Shown here: in pieces, positions 37,035 to 46,338 of the stretch
Layout: each line of letters begins with the position of its first letter
How positions within the stretch are numbered: position 1 is the stretch's first letter
Notes under the pieces: generated by a model
The model's input: only the letters and a program-made list of their open reading frames with translations
Told to the model about the DNA's origin: nothing
Databases searched by the model: none
Source: Planctomycetota bacterium
Lineage (GTDB): Bacteria; Planctomycetota; Phycisphaerae; Sedimentisphaerales; Anaerohalosphaeraceae
Assembly: GCA_013349435.1 (NCBI GenBank)
Contig: DUZQ01000003.1
Coordinates: forward strand, 25,488-89,487
Length of the DNA stretch: 64,000 nucleotides
Direction of reading: 5' to 3'
Program-made: the position numbers and the translations under genes

Positions 37035-37544
37035 TTTCGCTCCTGTGTTGCACCGGTGCCGTTTAAGGTTGATACGACCGGGCGCTACCTGTCCCCGTCG
37101 GTTGCGCTTTTACCGAAGTGCCGTTTATAATTATTATCACTTCCGCTTGATTGTCATCCCGACCGCTAACATTCACACAAGTCGAGTCCGGCAGTACTGA
37201 TAGGCCGAATCAAAACAGAAGCCGAGCCGCGCGATAATACCAACAGAAGCCGAGCCGCGCAAGCGGCCGAATCAGAGGGTGGAATAACAGAATTATCCTT
37301 CGGGCGGCTTGCGCCGCCGCGCTTTTGTTTTGGTGATTCGATTGTCATGCCGGATTTAATCCGGCATCCAGTTCCCGCCAAGCGGCTCGACTAACGCAAT
37401 ACGCCTCACTCAATACGAAAACCGTCGCGAAGCGAAGCAATCTCAATTGATCGAAACGAGAGATTGCCGCAGACGCTTTCGGCCCGGTCGCAATGACGAT
37501 ATCAAGTTTTCCACAGAGCAAACTAAAAACTCAACACTCAAAAC
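37035..37544. repeat. Intergenic repeats including GC-rich palindromic element, copy 4
   Basis: No gene seen. The GC-rich element occupies 37,211-37,340 with the same layout as copies 2 and 3. It is followed by TGTCATGCCGGATTTAATCC and by AGAGATTGCCGCAGACGC-type sequence, then a short stretch up to the ABC gene stop. Confidence 0.8.
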
Positions 37545-38198
37545 TCACACCTGCCTTCGCAAGTCCCGATAGATAATTTCCGTCTTGCCCGTCAGATGTT
37601 TTATCACCACAACGTCCGGCTGCAAATCGCACAAAAGGTCGTCATGGCTGCTTGCCAGAACAAACGTCCTGCCGCTCTTGCGTGCAACCTTGGCGATGTT
37701 ATGCGAAATCACCGCCGCCGTTATCCGGTCCAGACCCGAACAAAACTCGTCCGCAAAAATCATCTCCTTGCCGCTTGAAAGTGCCTTCGCCAGGCGATAA
37801 CGATACTTTTGGCCCTCACTCAGCTTCGCCGGCTCATTCAAGACCGAAAATACATCGCTCAGACCCGCCCTGCTCAATATCCGCAAAGCCTCAAAAAAAC
37901 CGCCCTCGATACAATCAATCAGAGACTTGCCCTGTTCAAGCTCGATGTCGCAAAGCCTTATCCTTTTGTCCGGCTCGGCCAGCTTGTAAAGTTCTGTCAA
38001 AAGCACACTCTTGCCCGAGCCCGATGCGCCGGTGATGTAACAAATGTCGCCCGCCTTAAGATTAATATTGCATCTGTGACAAACTACGTTTGAACGAAGC
38101 CTGTCGATGTCAAGACCGAACATCCGCATCACCGATACAACCTTATCGCTTAACGCACCGCACCAGCGGAATTCCTTTTCTACACTATAATTTCGCAT
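37545..38198 (-). CDS. ABC-type ATPase (COG2401-like, no membrane domain)
   Basis: A 217-residue soluble ABC ATPase. Walker A in YITGASGSGKSVLLTEL, signature LSEGQKYRYRLAKALSSG, Walker B in MIFADEFCSGLD, switch histidine in LASSHDDLL. No permease gene is adjacent. CHRCNINLKAGD near the start contains a CxxC pair. It overlaps the upstream HTH gene by 14 bp, with AAAGGA placed for the second of two consecutive ATGs (38198; the other is 38201). The lack of transport partners and the nearby GNAT gene suggest a split COG2401 system. Confidence 0.88.
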   Translation of the reverse strand: MRNYSVEKEFRWCGALSDKVVSVMRMFGLDIDRLRSNVVCHRCNINLKAGDICYITGASGSGKSVLLTELYKLAEPDKRIRLCDIELEQGKSLIDCIEGGFFEALRILSRAGLSDVFSVLNEPAKLSEGQKYRYRLAKALSSGKEMIFADEFCSGLDRITAAVISHNIAKVARKSGRTFVLASSHDDLLCDLQPDVVVIKHLTGKTEIIYRDLRRQV

Positions 38199-38661
38199 CA
38201 TCGTCCTTTCTTCCAACTTCACTATCTATCAACGACTGCAACCGCCTTACCGCCTTGCGAACCTGATAGACCGTAAATTCTCGTTTTCGGGCAATCTGTT
38301 TCTGTGAAAGTCCTTCTAAAAAATGGTCCCTCGCTACCGCCTCCTCGAGCCTGCTCAACCGCCCACGCCTGCGAAGACACTTCATATATTCCCCACCCAA
38401 TAACCGATGTGTCAGCCTCCGAACCCTTCTGGCTATCGTTGATTCGCATACACCCGCAAAAAGCGCCATCTCACCAAAAGAGCTTGCGTTGGAAAGATAC
38501 ATCTGAATCAGCACCTTGTCTTTGCTTGGCAGCATTTCGGACCGCATTTGCAAAAGCTCCGCAAAATTTGGATAACACGACCGGCCCGAATCCCGGCCAC
38601 CCTCAATCGCCGACCTGCCAATTTCGAATTGATTCTTTCTCAAAACACAGCCCGAAAACAA
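38185..38661 (-). CDS. Double helix-turn-helix regulator, sigma region-4-like
   Basis: A 158-residue protein, or shorter: the frame begins at a TTG (38661) with no convincing ribosome site, and an internal ATG at about 38,544 is possible. Two HTH-like segments are visible: SFGEMALFAGVCESTIARRV and LSQKQIARKREFTVYQVRKA, the second like sigma-70 region 4. The basic C-terminus overlaps the ABC ATPase start, so the pair is translationally coupled. It probably regulates the module. Confidence 0.7.
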   Translation of the reverse strand: MFSGCVLRKNQFEIGRSAIEGGRDSGRSCYPNFAELLQMRSEMLPSKDKVLIQMYLSNASSFGEMALFAGVCESTIARRVRRLTHRLLGGEYMKCLRRRGRLSRLEEAVARDHFLEGLSQKQIARKREFTVYQVRKAVRRLQSLIDSEVGRKDDDAKL

Positions 38662-38943
38662 TATATTATAAGTTATATATCTAACAAACTCTCTGCTATC
38701 TTATCAGTTTATACAATAACAGCAAGAGCTTTTTTAGCTTTTTTTTAATTTTTTTTTGGAATTAGGCTCTCGATGAGCTAAGGAATGTAAATATATGTTG
38801 TCTAATTGCTTGTAATATAAGAAGTTAAAGCAGCCAATCAATGCTTGGCTATTGTTGCAAACTTTTAAAAAAATAGTGAAAAAATGTTATTACGGGCTTT
38901 GACGCGGAGAACCGTGGGTAAAACCCGCGGCTAAATAAAAAGG

Positions 38944-39054
38944 TTATTTTTGTCGGTCTTCTTGCTCCGCCGTGCCACCTTCCGCCGGCTTGCACCGGCT
39001 GGCTTCTGTTTTCTGTACGCTGCCCGCTGTACCCTGTTCCTGTTCCATTCCCAT
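38944..39054 (-). CDS. Possible 36-residue small protein
   Basis: A short frame starts ATGGGAATGGAACAGG with GAAAGGA just upstream and ends in TAA. The region around the start resembles the 5' end of the terminase-like gene (both have CTTTCGT then a GGAATGGA or GTATGGAGC start context on the opposite strand). It may be a remnant of a duplicated terminase start. The product is low in complexity (QKTEASRCKPAEGGTAEQED). Confidence 0.2.
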   Translation of the reverse strand: MGMEQEQGTAGSVQKTEASRCKPAEGGTAEQEDRQK

Positions 39055-39798
39055 TGTCCTTTCGTGAATTGTCATGCCGGATTTGCCTGCCCTCCGTAGC
39101 CTCGTGCGAAGGCCGGATCCGGCTTCCAGTTCATTTAGCCCTGCGTTCCACGCAGGGTCATTCTGAGCCCTTTGCTTCGCTCAAGGACAGGCTCCGCGAA
39201 GAATCTCAAGTTGTCATTCCAAACTTGATTTGGAATCCAGTTTCGGTCTATCTGTCATTCCCGCGTAGGCGGGAATCCAGTTTTGGTCATTTGTATTTTG
39301 ATATTGGTGCTTGTTTAGGGTTTCGGATCCCCGTTTTCACGGGGACAAGCTTCGAGCTTAATGCTTCGGATTTTATTAGTGTAGGGTGCGATGAATCGCA
39401 CCGGAATTTCTATTGTCATGCCGGATTTGCCTGCCCTGAGCGGAGCCGAATCAGCCGAAGGCCTTTGAAATGCAGAGAGAGCCCTCTCTCTTTCTGCTTG
39501 AATGTCTTTATGTTTATTATTATTGTTTATAGTAGCCGCACATTGTGGCGTTCGTTCAGCAACCGTTGTGGCATTCGCTGGCCGTTTGTAGTTTCCCGGA
39601 GTCTGATATTTATCGTAGTTACAGGTAGTTACGATAAATCCGCGTGTGGTTTTCCGTGTGGCAACCATTGCGGCTTTCATTAACCCCTTCACAGAACCTT
39701 CGCATTAAACTCGAAACAGAGATTATGCGTTGTTTTACTGCAAAGTGCGTGAGGAACCAATGAAGCAGAACCGAAACAGTGAACTGCACACTTGCTCA

Positions 39799-39828
39799 GC
39801 ATCGAGGCCGTCTTGAAAGCCTCGATGC
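39799..39828. terminator. Hairpin downstream of the proline-rich hypothetical gene
   Basis: GCATCGAGGC (39,799-39,808) pairs perfectly with GCCTCGATGC (39,819-39,828) across a 10-base loop. It lies 44 bases after the stop of the minus-strand gene at 39,872. No T-tract is present, so termination is uncertain. Confidence 0.4.
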
Positions 39829-39871
39829 ACATCAGCCAGTTGGATTGTTTACCGGCCGGCCTCGGCTCCGA

Positions 39872-40627
39872 TTACTTGCCCTGTGTGGTCCGGACCGACA
39901 ATTCCTTTATCGCCTCGCACTGAATGTGCTTGTCGTAATGACCGTCCGAGTTGAGTGCATATACCTTCAGGGCATTGCTGTCAACCGCCTGAAGCTGGTC
40001 GGTACGAATCAATTCGTTGAAGTTCAGCTTCCGCATCGTAATGTCAAGCTCATCGTCACCGGTCGTGTTCTCTACAACGCTCAAAAGGAAGTCCAGACCC
40101 AACAGCTCCATCCCGCCTTGCAGGTCTCTTGTTCTTCTTCTGGAAGGCTCGCTTCGGAGCTTTTCGCTTCTTCTCGGCTGCCTGGGCTTGCCCGCCTTTT
40201 CTTCTGCTGATACCTCTTCGATTACTGCTGCTGCATTGTTGGAATAATGCCCGTCTGTCGAACGGGGTTTGACAACTGTGTTTGTTTGCATCTGGTTCAC
40301 CTCATCAATCCTTTCTGTTTGTCTTGGATTTGTAGGCTCCGACTCAAACGTCGAAGCTGATGGCAAAATTCCCAAACGGCCCATATCGCCTCCGGGTTCC
40401 CGCTCAACTCTTTGTTCTTCCACAACCGGGCCAACCGGTACAACACTACCAACCTGACGGGACTGCGGATAGACCACCTTTGAAACCTTCGGCCCAGAGG
40501 CTGATTCCTGCTTCTGTTTTGATGCCGGCTGCTCCAGGCTCGCTGGTTTTGCCGGTGTCGCTACGCTTACCACTTTGGGCTTGCCGATTTTACGCCATTT
40601 TCCTTTGTCAAGTATCGCATTTTTCAT
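39872..40627 (-). CDS. Hypothetical protein with disordered N-terminal half
   Basis: A 251-residue protein. The ATG at 40627 has GGAGAC upstream; a TTG five codons earlier is less likely. Residues 1-150 are rich in Pro, Lys, Glu, Ser and Gln and look disordered. A basic stretch (RQPRRSEKLRSEPSRRRTRD) leads to a compact C-terminal part (GGMELLGLDFLLSVVENTTG, MRKLNFNELIRTDQLQAVD) that looks folded. I recognise no family. It is flanked by an inverted repeat upstream and a hairpin downstream and may belong to the accessory island. Confidence 0.7.
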   Translation of the reverse strand: MKNAILDKGKWRKIGKPKVVSVATPAKPASLEQPASKQKQESASGPKVSKVVYPQSRQVGSVVPVGPVVEEQRVEREPGGDMGRLGILPSASTFESEPTNPRQTERIDEVNQMQTNTVVKPRSTDGHYSNNAAAVIEEVSAEEKAGKPRQPRRSEKLRSEPSRRRTRDLQGGMELLGLDFLLSVVENTTGDDELDITMRKLNFNELIRTDQLQAVDSNALKVYALNSDGHYDKHIQCEAIKELSVRTTQGK

Positions 40628-40688
40628 TTGACTTGTCTCCAAACGTCAAAATCCATTTGCTACCAAAAAATACGAAAACCTGCGCACA

Positions 40689-40706
40689 CGTATGTCCAAA
40701 CATACG
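40689..40706. promoter_or_regulatory. Inverted repeat upstream of the hypothetical gene
   Basis: CGTATGT-CCAA-ACATACG is a perfect 7-bp palindrome about 62 bp upstream of the gene starting at 40627. It could be a repressor site. No promoter is clear. Confidence 0.35.
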
Positions 40707-41195
40707 ATGCAAAGCAATTATCGGCGCCGGCCCGCTTTTGGCTTGAATCAAACAATCCCCGCAAAACCCCCTTTATGAACCAGCCGGCAACTCCTGTCCG
40801 ATAACAACCTGCACGACATTACTGCGAGCAGAGATGAACCTTTATGAAGAAAATTTTGAAAAAAATATTATAAATCGAACAAACGACTCCCCCCGAAGCG
40901 GCGAAACGACAGTGCTCACATTTAAATTTTCCCCGCCTGTCCTGTTACGTCCTGGCCTTTGCCGAAGGAACCCAGTCGGCATGACAACAAAGAACGGTCA
41001 GTTTGAGTTCTTTAATATGAATCAACTCTGCGTTTTCAGCGTCCTCGGCGGTGAAATATCCGGGTTAGGGGAGACTGTCCAGAATTTCACCGGGGCACCG
41101 AAGAAAAACCCGAAATCGCCAAAGCCGATTCTTTCACAAAGCTGCGACGATTCACAGTGAGCTTTTCCTGATTATTGCGCCGATAGATGTACAAA
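40707..41195. other. Intergenic stretch with a long-range hairpin; no gene seen
   Basis: CGGTGAAAT (41,049-41,057) pairs perfectly with ATTTCACCG (41,094-41,102), and CGGGTT pairs with AACCCG just outside. The segment near 40,980 (GCATGACAACAAAGAACGG) resembles 46,065 in the repeat region before rnfD. A 108-codon plus-strand frame (40,834-41,160) crosses these repeats and is not credible. Confidence 0.5.
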
Positions 41196-43628
41196 TCAGG
41201 GCATCTTAAGGGTGTAAACCTGTCCCTTCTTAAGCTTCAGCGGCCAGCGGCTGTCTTTGTGCTTTACTTCAAAATCCGTCTTGCGCTGTGCACTGAATTC
41301 AGCCTTGACGGGTTTACTGTCTTTCCATTCGAGGACCACGGTAACACCGCATCGGGTTCGCACACCTGTTACTTTACCCTCCGGCCATTGCCTGGGACAT
41401 GCCGGTAGTAACTCAACGCCATCGGCGGAGGATTGTATCAGCATTTCAGCAACTACAGCCGGAAGACCGCCGCAAATATCCACATTAAAAATCTCACCAG
41501 GGTCATGATAAGAAGTCAACGCCGGCGACCAGTAGGAATTGCACAGCCAATCCACACATTCATAGGCATGTTCCGTATCCTTGATATGTGCAGCGGCAAG
41601 GCCCTTCTGAACCAGCCCGAAGGCCATCTCCGCACCTTTTCTGTTTCTTCTGTATTTGAGTCTGTTTTCGATGGCTGTTTTGGCTGCCTCTATCAATTCC
41701 GGACTTTTCTCAAAATCAGGGTCCACTTCGTAGAACAACGGATAAAGATGCGAGGCGTGCCGATGCCTGTTATTGTTTTCAAGGCCCGGCCAGATCCATT
41801 CCTTCAGGTCCCCCTTCTCGTCAATCGCATAGGCCGGCAGGTTTTCAAGTATCTGTTTCCAAAGAGTCGCCTTTTCGGTTTTAAGCCGGCCCTGCTTAGA
41901 CAGTGTAAGAAGATTTCGTATCAGTTGTTTAAGCCCAGCCACATCCATGGTGGCATTAATCGCCAGGGGGTGTTTTCCGCGCGGACCGATTTCAGGTGAA
42001 TATGAAGGAACAAACATATATTTTTCATTCTTGTCTTTTGCCAGAATGAATTCATAGAAATCCATACAGGCCGTCATAAACGGAATAGCCCTGTCTTTTA
42101 GAAATTGTTCGTCGCCGGTATATTGCCAGTAATCATAAAAGAACTGCGACGTCCAGGCACCCTCTGCATACCAAAGCAGGTGAGGATATTCAAAGCCGTA
42201 GTGATACGTTTTGCCTGAGTCGCTGGAACGTGACGGCACATAAATTCCGGGAGCACGATACAGCCCGCGGGCATTGTCCTTAAAATCATCCTTCATAGAC
42301 CACATGTAGCTAAGTTGCGCCTCGATGACTTCCTGGAAATTGCAGTTCAGTCCACAGGCGATGGCTGAGGGGACATTCCCGTTCTGCGTGAAGTCGCCGG
42401 ACCATGCCGGACGCCACGTTCCGCCCCAAATACCCTGAAGGGCCGGCGGAAGCTGGCCCGTGCTCGATATCAAGACATACCTTGCAGCCTCACACAGCCG
42501 GTTAACAAGTTCGGGTTCCAAATTCCCGAATGAAGATGCGGCAACCAGCTCCTCGGATAATCGGCGGGGTTTTTCTGAGCAGCCGAGCTGAAGGCTGAAA
42601 CGGTTGAACATTTCCGAATGTATTTTCTCATGCTTATTCAAAAGAACCGAATATCGGGTATCCAGAACTTTTTCAATATTTGTGGCAGGTTCCAGAGGGA
42701 CAGAATATGACAATTTGATGTCAATCAAAGCGATAATTTCGTCCGCATTTCTAACGACCAGCCAATCTCCTTCTTTGTCGTTGCTGCCGCCGGATGCGCG
42801 TATTTTTACATCGACATTATATCCCTTAAGCGAGTTTTCCCACCTCTTTTTGAACTTTGTCGAGTAAAGCAGCCGGTCACCCTCTGCGCCGCAGGTTACT
42901 TCGGATATAAGCTCATCCACATTGGATTCATCTTCTTCGTCCGATTCCCCGGAAACGGGAAGCTGGCTTAAACGGAATTTGAAATTCAGTGAAGCCGGCT
43001 TGGACGCCGTCATCCTTAACACACCCACATTGTCGGCCCGCGAAAAGAACACCGTTAGCTTAAATTCCCGGTCTTCTGTCTTCCAGGCGGTTGTGGCCTC
43101 ACCGGTTTCGTAATTAACCGAGCGTGCATAATCCGATACCTTTTCGTCGGACAAAGATTTAACCTCCAATTGACAGGCGGGAACCAGTGGATTGGTCCAA
43201 ATCATCTCATTGATGCCGACTTCTTCGCCCGCTTTGACCAGCAACTCGGCGGCCTTGTCACCATGGCCGTTTAGCGTGAATTCCCGCATCTTGTCAATAT
43301 ATTTATGCAGTGGCGGCGCCGGGTAAGGCGGATATTCCGGCATAAACAGTCTCTCATGACTTAAAATGATGCGCTCATCCAACGGATTGCCGGCAACCAG
43401 CGCGCCGATGGTCCCATTACCTGTAATCATAGATTCTTCCCATTTGGACGCGGGCAGCCGGCTGACAAAACCATGCTCAGGAAAATCGATGAGTACTCTT
43501 TCGGTATCGGCCAACGAACAGCTCGCAATCAACGACAATAAAGATAATGTGACGATTGACATCCTCAAGCCGAAATTGAAACTTAATTGTGTTGTGACTG
43601 ATTTTTCTTCGAATCTGTGGTAATTCAT
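41196..43628 (-). CDS. GH95 alpha-L-fucosidase/galactosidase
   Basis: An 810-residue enzyme taken from the ATG at 43628 (GGGAG upstream). A hydrophobic segment with a possible lipobox (SLLSLIASC) starts at about residue 22, and MSIVTL at that point is an alternative start. The N-terminal part has MITGNGTIGALVAG as in GH95. The six-hairpin domain carries PPALQGIWGGTWRPAW then DFTQNGNVPSAIACGLNCN, matching the region with the paired catalytic-support asparagines. Later RHRHASHLYPLFY and PGEIFNVDICGGLPAVVAEM are typical of the family. It probably removes alpha-1,2-L-fucose or L-galactose outside the cytoplasm. It stands apart from the main cluster but should act with it. Confidence 0.92.
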   Translation of the reverse strand: MNYHRFEEKSVTTQLSFNFGLRMSIVTLSLLSLIASCSLADTERVLIDFPEHGFVSRLPASKWEESMITGNGTIGALVAGNPLDERIILSHERLFMPEYPPYPAPPLHKYIDKMREFTLNGHGDKAAELLVKAGEEVGINEMIWTNPLVPACQLEVKSLSDEKVSDYARSVNYETGEATTAWKTEDREFKLTVFFSRADNVGVLRMTASKPASLNFKFRLSQLPVSGESDEEDESNVDELISEVTCGAEGDRLLYSTKFKKRWENSLKGYNVDVKIRASGGSNDKEGDWLVVRNADEIIALIDIKLSYSVPLEPATNIEKVLDTRYSVLLNKHEKIHSEMFNRFSLQLGCSEKPRRLSEELVAASSFGNLEPELVNRLCEAARYVLISSTGQLPPALQGIWGGTWRPAWSGDFTQNGNVPSAIACGLNCNFQEVIEAQLSYMWSMKDDFKDNARGLYRAPGIYVPSRSSDSGKTYHYGFEYPHLLWYAEGAWTSQFFYDYWQYTGDEQFLKDRAIPFMTACMDFYEFILAKDKNEKYMFVPSYSPEIGPRGKHPLAINATMDVAGLKQLIRNLLTLSKQGRLKTEKATLWKQILENLPAYAIDEKGDLKEWIWPGLENNNRHRHASHLYPLFYEVDPDFEKSPELIEAAKTAIENRLKYRRNRKGAEMAFGLVQKGLAAAHIKDTEHAYECVDWLCNSYWSPALTSYHDPGEIFNVDICGGLPAVVAEMLIQSSADGVELLPACPRQWPEGKVTGVRTRCGVTVVLEWKDSKPVKAEFSAQRKTDFEVKHKDSRWPLKLKKGQVYTLKMP

Positions 43629-43894
43629 AAAGAATGCTCCCAAATTAAATTCACTATTTCCGAATACGCCTTTACGAACCATTATATCACCACAAGCGCA
43701 CAATAGCCAAGATTCTTCTAAAAAACCTGTCCAAAATTTTTTGCTATCCGCGCAATATTTGATGACATTATTTCTATATATAGTACATTATAACACTTGA
43801 TTTTGCGATTTTGTCATTGCCGGGTCTGCGGAGCAGAAAGCCTGCCCCGAGCGACCGCAGGGAGTCGAATTTGAAAACTATTGATAATAATCCG

Positions 43895-45544
43895 ATGAAA
43901 CACCGAACGACCAAAAGAAACCTGTTGTTGTTGATACTAACGGCTGTTGTTTGTTATTTTCTCGGCATTTTCGGACACCTTAACGCCTTTCTGGTTACCT
44001 TTGTATTATTTTATGTATTATCATATTCACTCTTTACCAATGTAATCTGGAATCTTCAGACGCATAAAACCAGGCAAAGATTTAAAAACAATCAAATCTT
44101 TCTTCACATTATTGTAGTCGGATGCATTATCCTTTTTCTTCTCGGTCGCTCTGTCATATCCAAACACTATATGCAAAATACTTTTCCTCTAATAAGATTA
44201 AGCGCAAAATTCGGACTCCTGGCATTTATAATCTATTACGGCATTCGGTTATGTAAAACCGGTTTAAGTAAAATAAACATATTTTTAGCTGTTCTATATT
44301 TGGGCTTTGTTATTATTCCGTTTTTACCCTCGTTGTTCAAACTTTCAAATAATGAAAAAGGAAACAAAAGCAAATTTAACATCGAAGCACTACGGTCTCT
44401 GCCTTATACAAACTGGACACCCGTCGAAAATATAAATAATGTCTCCGTCACATTAAACAACAAACAGTTGGCAAATAAAGGAATAAACGTCTATAACTTT
44501 GTCACCAAAAAGCTTGTGAACCTTATTGATATGGAGGGAAATGTCCTTCACTCGATTAATCTGGACCGCAAAAATGAAATTCGAGGATATTCCCAAAAAT
44601 CAGAGTTTTGTAAGAACGGCGATATAGTTTGTTATTTCAGGGATAAAATGGTCGCCCGCATAGACTGGAACGGACTTCATAAATGGCAGATAAAAACAAG
44701 AGCACACCACGATTTCGACATCAGACCAAATGAACAAATATATATATTAACAAGAAAGGACTCTGTTATGAGATGGCGATTTTTGCCGGTGCCTGTTCTT
44801 GAAGATATGATTTATGTTATCTCGCCGGAGGGGAAATATCAAAAAACCATCGGTTTTTTGGAACCGTTAAAAAAAGACATCCCACCAAAAACCGTGCTCA
44901 GGCTGTATTGTCGTATGATTCATCCTTTAAACCTCGCAAAAATAATGTGGAAGATGTTAAAAGCCAAGCGTATCTTTAAGGCATCTTCTGTATTTGATAT
45001 CATGCATACCAACAGTGTCGATGTTTCTGAAAAAAATGTGCCGGGCCTATGCAGCAAAGACGACATACTCATCTCTATAAGAGATATGAATCTGGTTGTA
45101 ATTTACAGCCCGAAAAAATCAGATTTCGTCTGGAAATGGGGGCCGGGCGAAATCAGCGGCCAACACCATGCTCAGTTTCAGGAAAACGGCAATATTATGT
45201 TATTTGATAACGGAACCTGCAGGGGTATTCCGGTCAGGAATTTTTCAAGAGTAATAGAAATTAATCCCAAAACCAAACAAATCGAATGGGAATATACCGA
45301 ATCGCCGAAAGAAAAGTTTTTCACAACCGGGGGCGGTGAAAATCAAAAACTTCCAAATGGTAACGTTCTCATCACCGAAACCTGTACCGGCCGGGTTTTT
45401 GAAGTAACTACAGACGGAAGGAAAGTCTGGGAATTTTATAATCCACACAATAAAGACGGAAACAAACTAAGGGCAACTATCCCCCGAATGTTCAGGATAG
45501 TAAATCCTCAGGACTACAGGCACATAAGAGATTTAGAGCATTAA
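43895..45544 (+). CDS. Membrane-anchored arylsulfotransferase-like (ASST) protein
   Basis: A 549-residue protein. I place the start at the ATG 43895; a TTG at 43871 with GGGAG six bases upstream is a real alternative, and anything earlier is encoded by an interspersed repeat. About five hydrophobic segments occupy residues 10-160. The rest is a propeller with arylsulfotransferase-like motifs: LHKWQIKTRAHHDFDIRPN, SGQHHAQFQENGNIMLFDNG, TGGGENQKLPNGNVLITE. Relatives move sulfate between phenols or are uncharacterised, so a sulfotransfer role is inference. The AT-rich codon use differs from its neighbours and suggests acquisition. Confidence 0.8.
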   Translation: MKHRTTKRNLLLLILTAVVCYFLGIFGHLNAFLVTFVLFYVLSYSLFTNVIWNLQTHKTRQRFKNNQIFLHIIVVGCIILFLLGRSVISKHYMQNTFPLIRLSAKFGLLAFIIYYGIRLCKTGLSKINIFLAVLYLGFVIIPFLPSLFKLSNNEKGNKSKFNIEALRSLPYTNWTPVENINNVSVTLNNKQLANKGINVYNFVTKKLVNLIDMEGNVLHSINLDRKNEIRGYSQKSEFCKNGDIVCYFRDKMVARIDWNGLHKWQIKTRAHHDFDIRPNEQIYILTRKDSVMRWRFLPVPVLEDMIYVISPEGKYQKTIGFLEPLKKDIPPKTVLRLYCRMIHPLNLAKIMWKMLKAKRIFKASSVFDIMHTNSVDVSEKNVPGLCSKDDILISIRDMNLVVIYSPKKSDFVWKWGPGEISGQHHAQFQENGNIMLFDNGTCRGIPVRNFSRVIEINPKTKQIEWEYTESPKEKFFTTGGGENQKLPNGNVLITETCTGRVFEVTTDGRKVWEFYNPHNKDGNKLRATIPRMFRIVNPQDYRHIRDLEH

Positions 45545-46338
45545 CGTTTTATGCCATTTGGGTTTAATACCTGCGATTTTTGTGAAGCAGTTTACTGAGT
45601 AACACCGATTTGTCAATCGCCGGCGGTTCCCGGATGCGGTAAAATCCGGATTCGACGCTCCCACCGCCTTCGCGGGGACAAGCTTGGCGGGAATGACAGT
45701 GGGGCGCAAGAACTAATTCCAATTGGTATAGTACTCAAACTGACCGATCTGAGTCGGGTATTGGCTTTAAGTGCTTTATTGATAAGATCATAAACAATCT
45801 TGTCATTCTGAGGCGAAGTTAGCCTGTCCTGCTTGCCGTGAGCGTAGTCGAACGGAGCTTGTCGAAGGAAAGAATCTCAATCGTTCGACTACTGTCATTC
45901 CAAACTTGATTTGGAATCCATTCTCTCATCAAAGGTCGTGGATTCCAGCTGGAGTTTATGCCGTACTCTGATACGGTGCTGGAATGACAATTTTACGCAT
46001 GAGATTCTGAACCCCGATTTATCGGGGTTCAGAATGACAAGGGTTACGTCTGTCGCTCCTGTCAGCATGACAACAAAAAAAAGGTCAATTTGAGTATAAT
46101 ATGAAGGTTATCCTGCCCTTTCAGGGCTTATGCGGTTATGAATTTCTGTACCTACAGACGACAGATGTACCCGATTTGGAATATTTTTAGCCTTAGTGCT
46201 TTACTTTTGACCGATTGCGCCTTATTTTGTAGTGTTTCTTGAAAATGGGCTATGCGCAAGGCTGGGAACGGCTGACGCAACAGAGAAAGTTAAACCTTAT
46301 TTGAGCAAACAGGATTAACTGTAAGGATATAAGGCCAA
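45545..46338. repeat. Interspersed repeat block upstream of rnfD; no rnfC here
   Basis: Contains GGGGACAAGCTTGGCGGGAA, then the composite block at 45,802-46,072 that matches 34,795-35,037 in order, including a perfect hairpin at 46,009-46,030 (GAACCCCGAT-TT-ATCGGGGTTC). The last 250 bases have no gene; TATAAT at 46,096-46,101 has no good -35 partner. I looked for rnfC, expected just before rnfD, and found no frame for it. Confidence 0.8.

Larger units (their letters stand above)
38662..39871. repeat. Long intergenic repeat mosaic
   Basis: AT-rich sequence with homopolymer T and A runs (38,720-38,890) is followed by a mosaic of interspersed repeats at about 39,070-39,440: TGTCATGCCGGATTTGCC, CATTCTGAGCCCTTTGC, CATTCCAAACTTGATTTGG, CATTCCCGCGTAGGCGGG. 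A partial GC-rich element lies near 38,969-39,010. Apart from the small frame at 38,944-39,054 no gene was seen; the 209-codon plus-strand frame over 39,054-39,683 is repeat-encoded. Confidence 0.75.

Noticed and set aside
31919..38661. Intact prophage
   Set aside because: No integrase, portal, capsid, tail or lysis genes are present; only terminase-like and ParB-like proteins with other enzymes.
39054..39683. 209-codon plus-strand open frame
   Set aside because: Its sequence is translated interspersed repeat (IPNLIWNP, FPRRRESS type) and has no gene features.
40834..41160. 108-codon plus-strand frame
   Set aside because: It spans hairpins and repeat fragments and has no recognisable protein features.
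45545..46338. Hidden or decayed rnfC
   Set aside because: No frame or cysteine-rich motif was found; the stretch is interspersed repeats.
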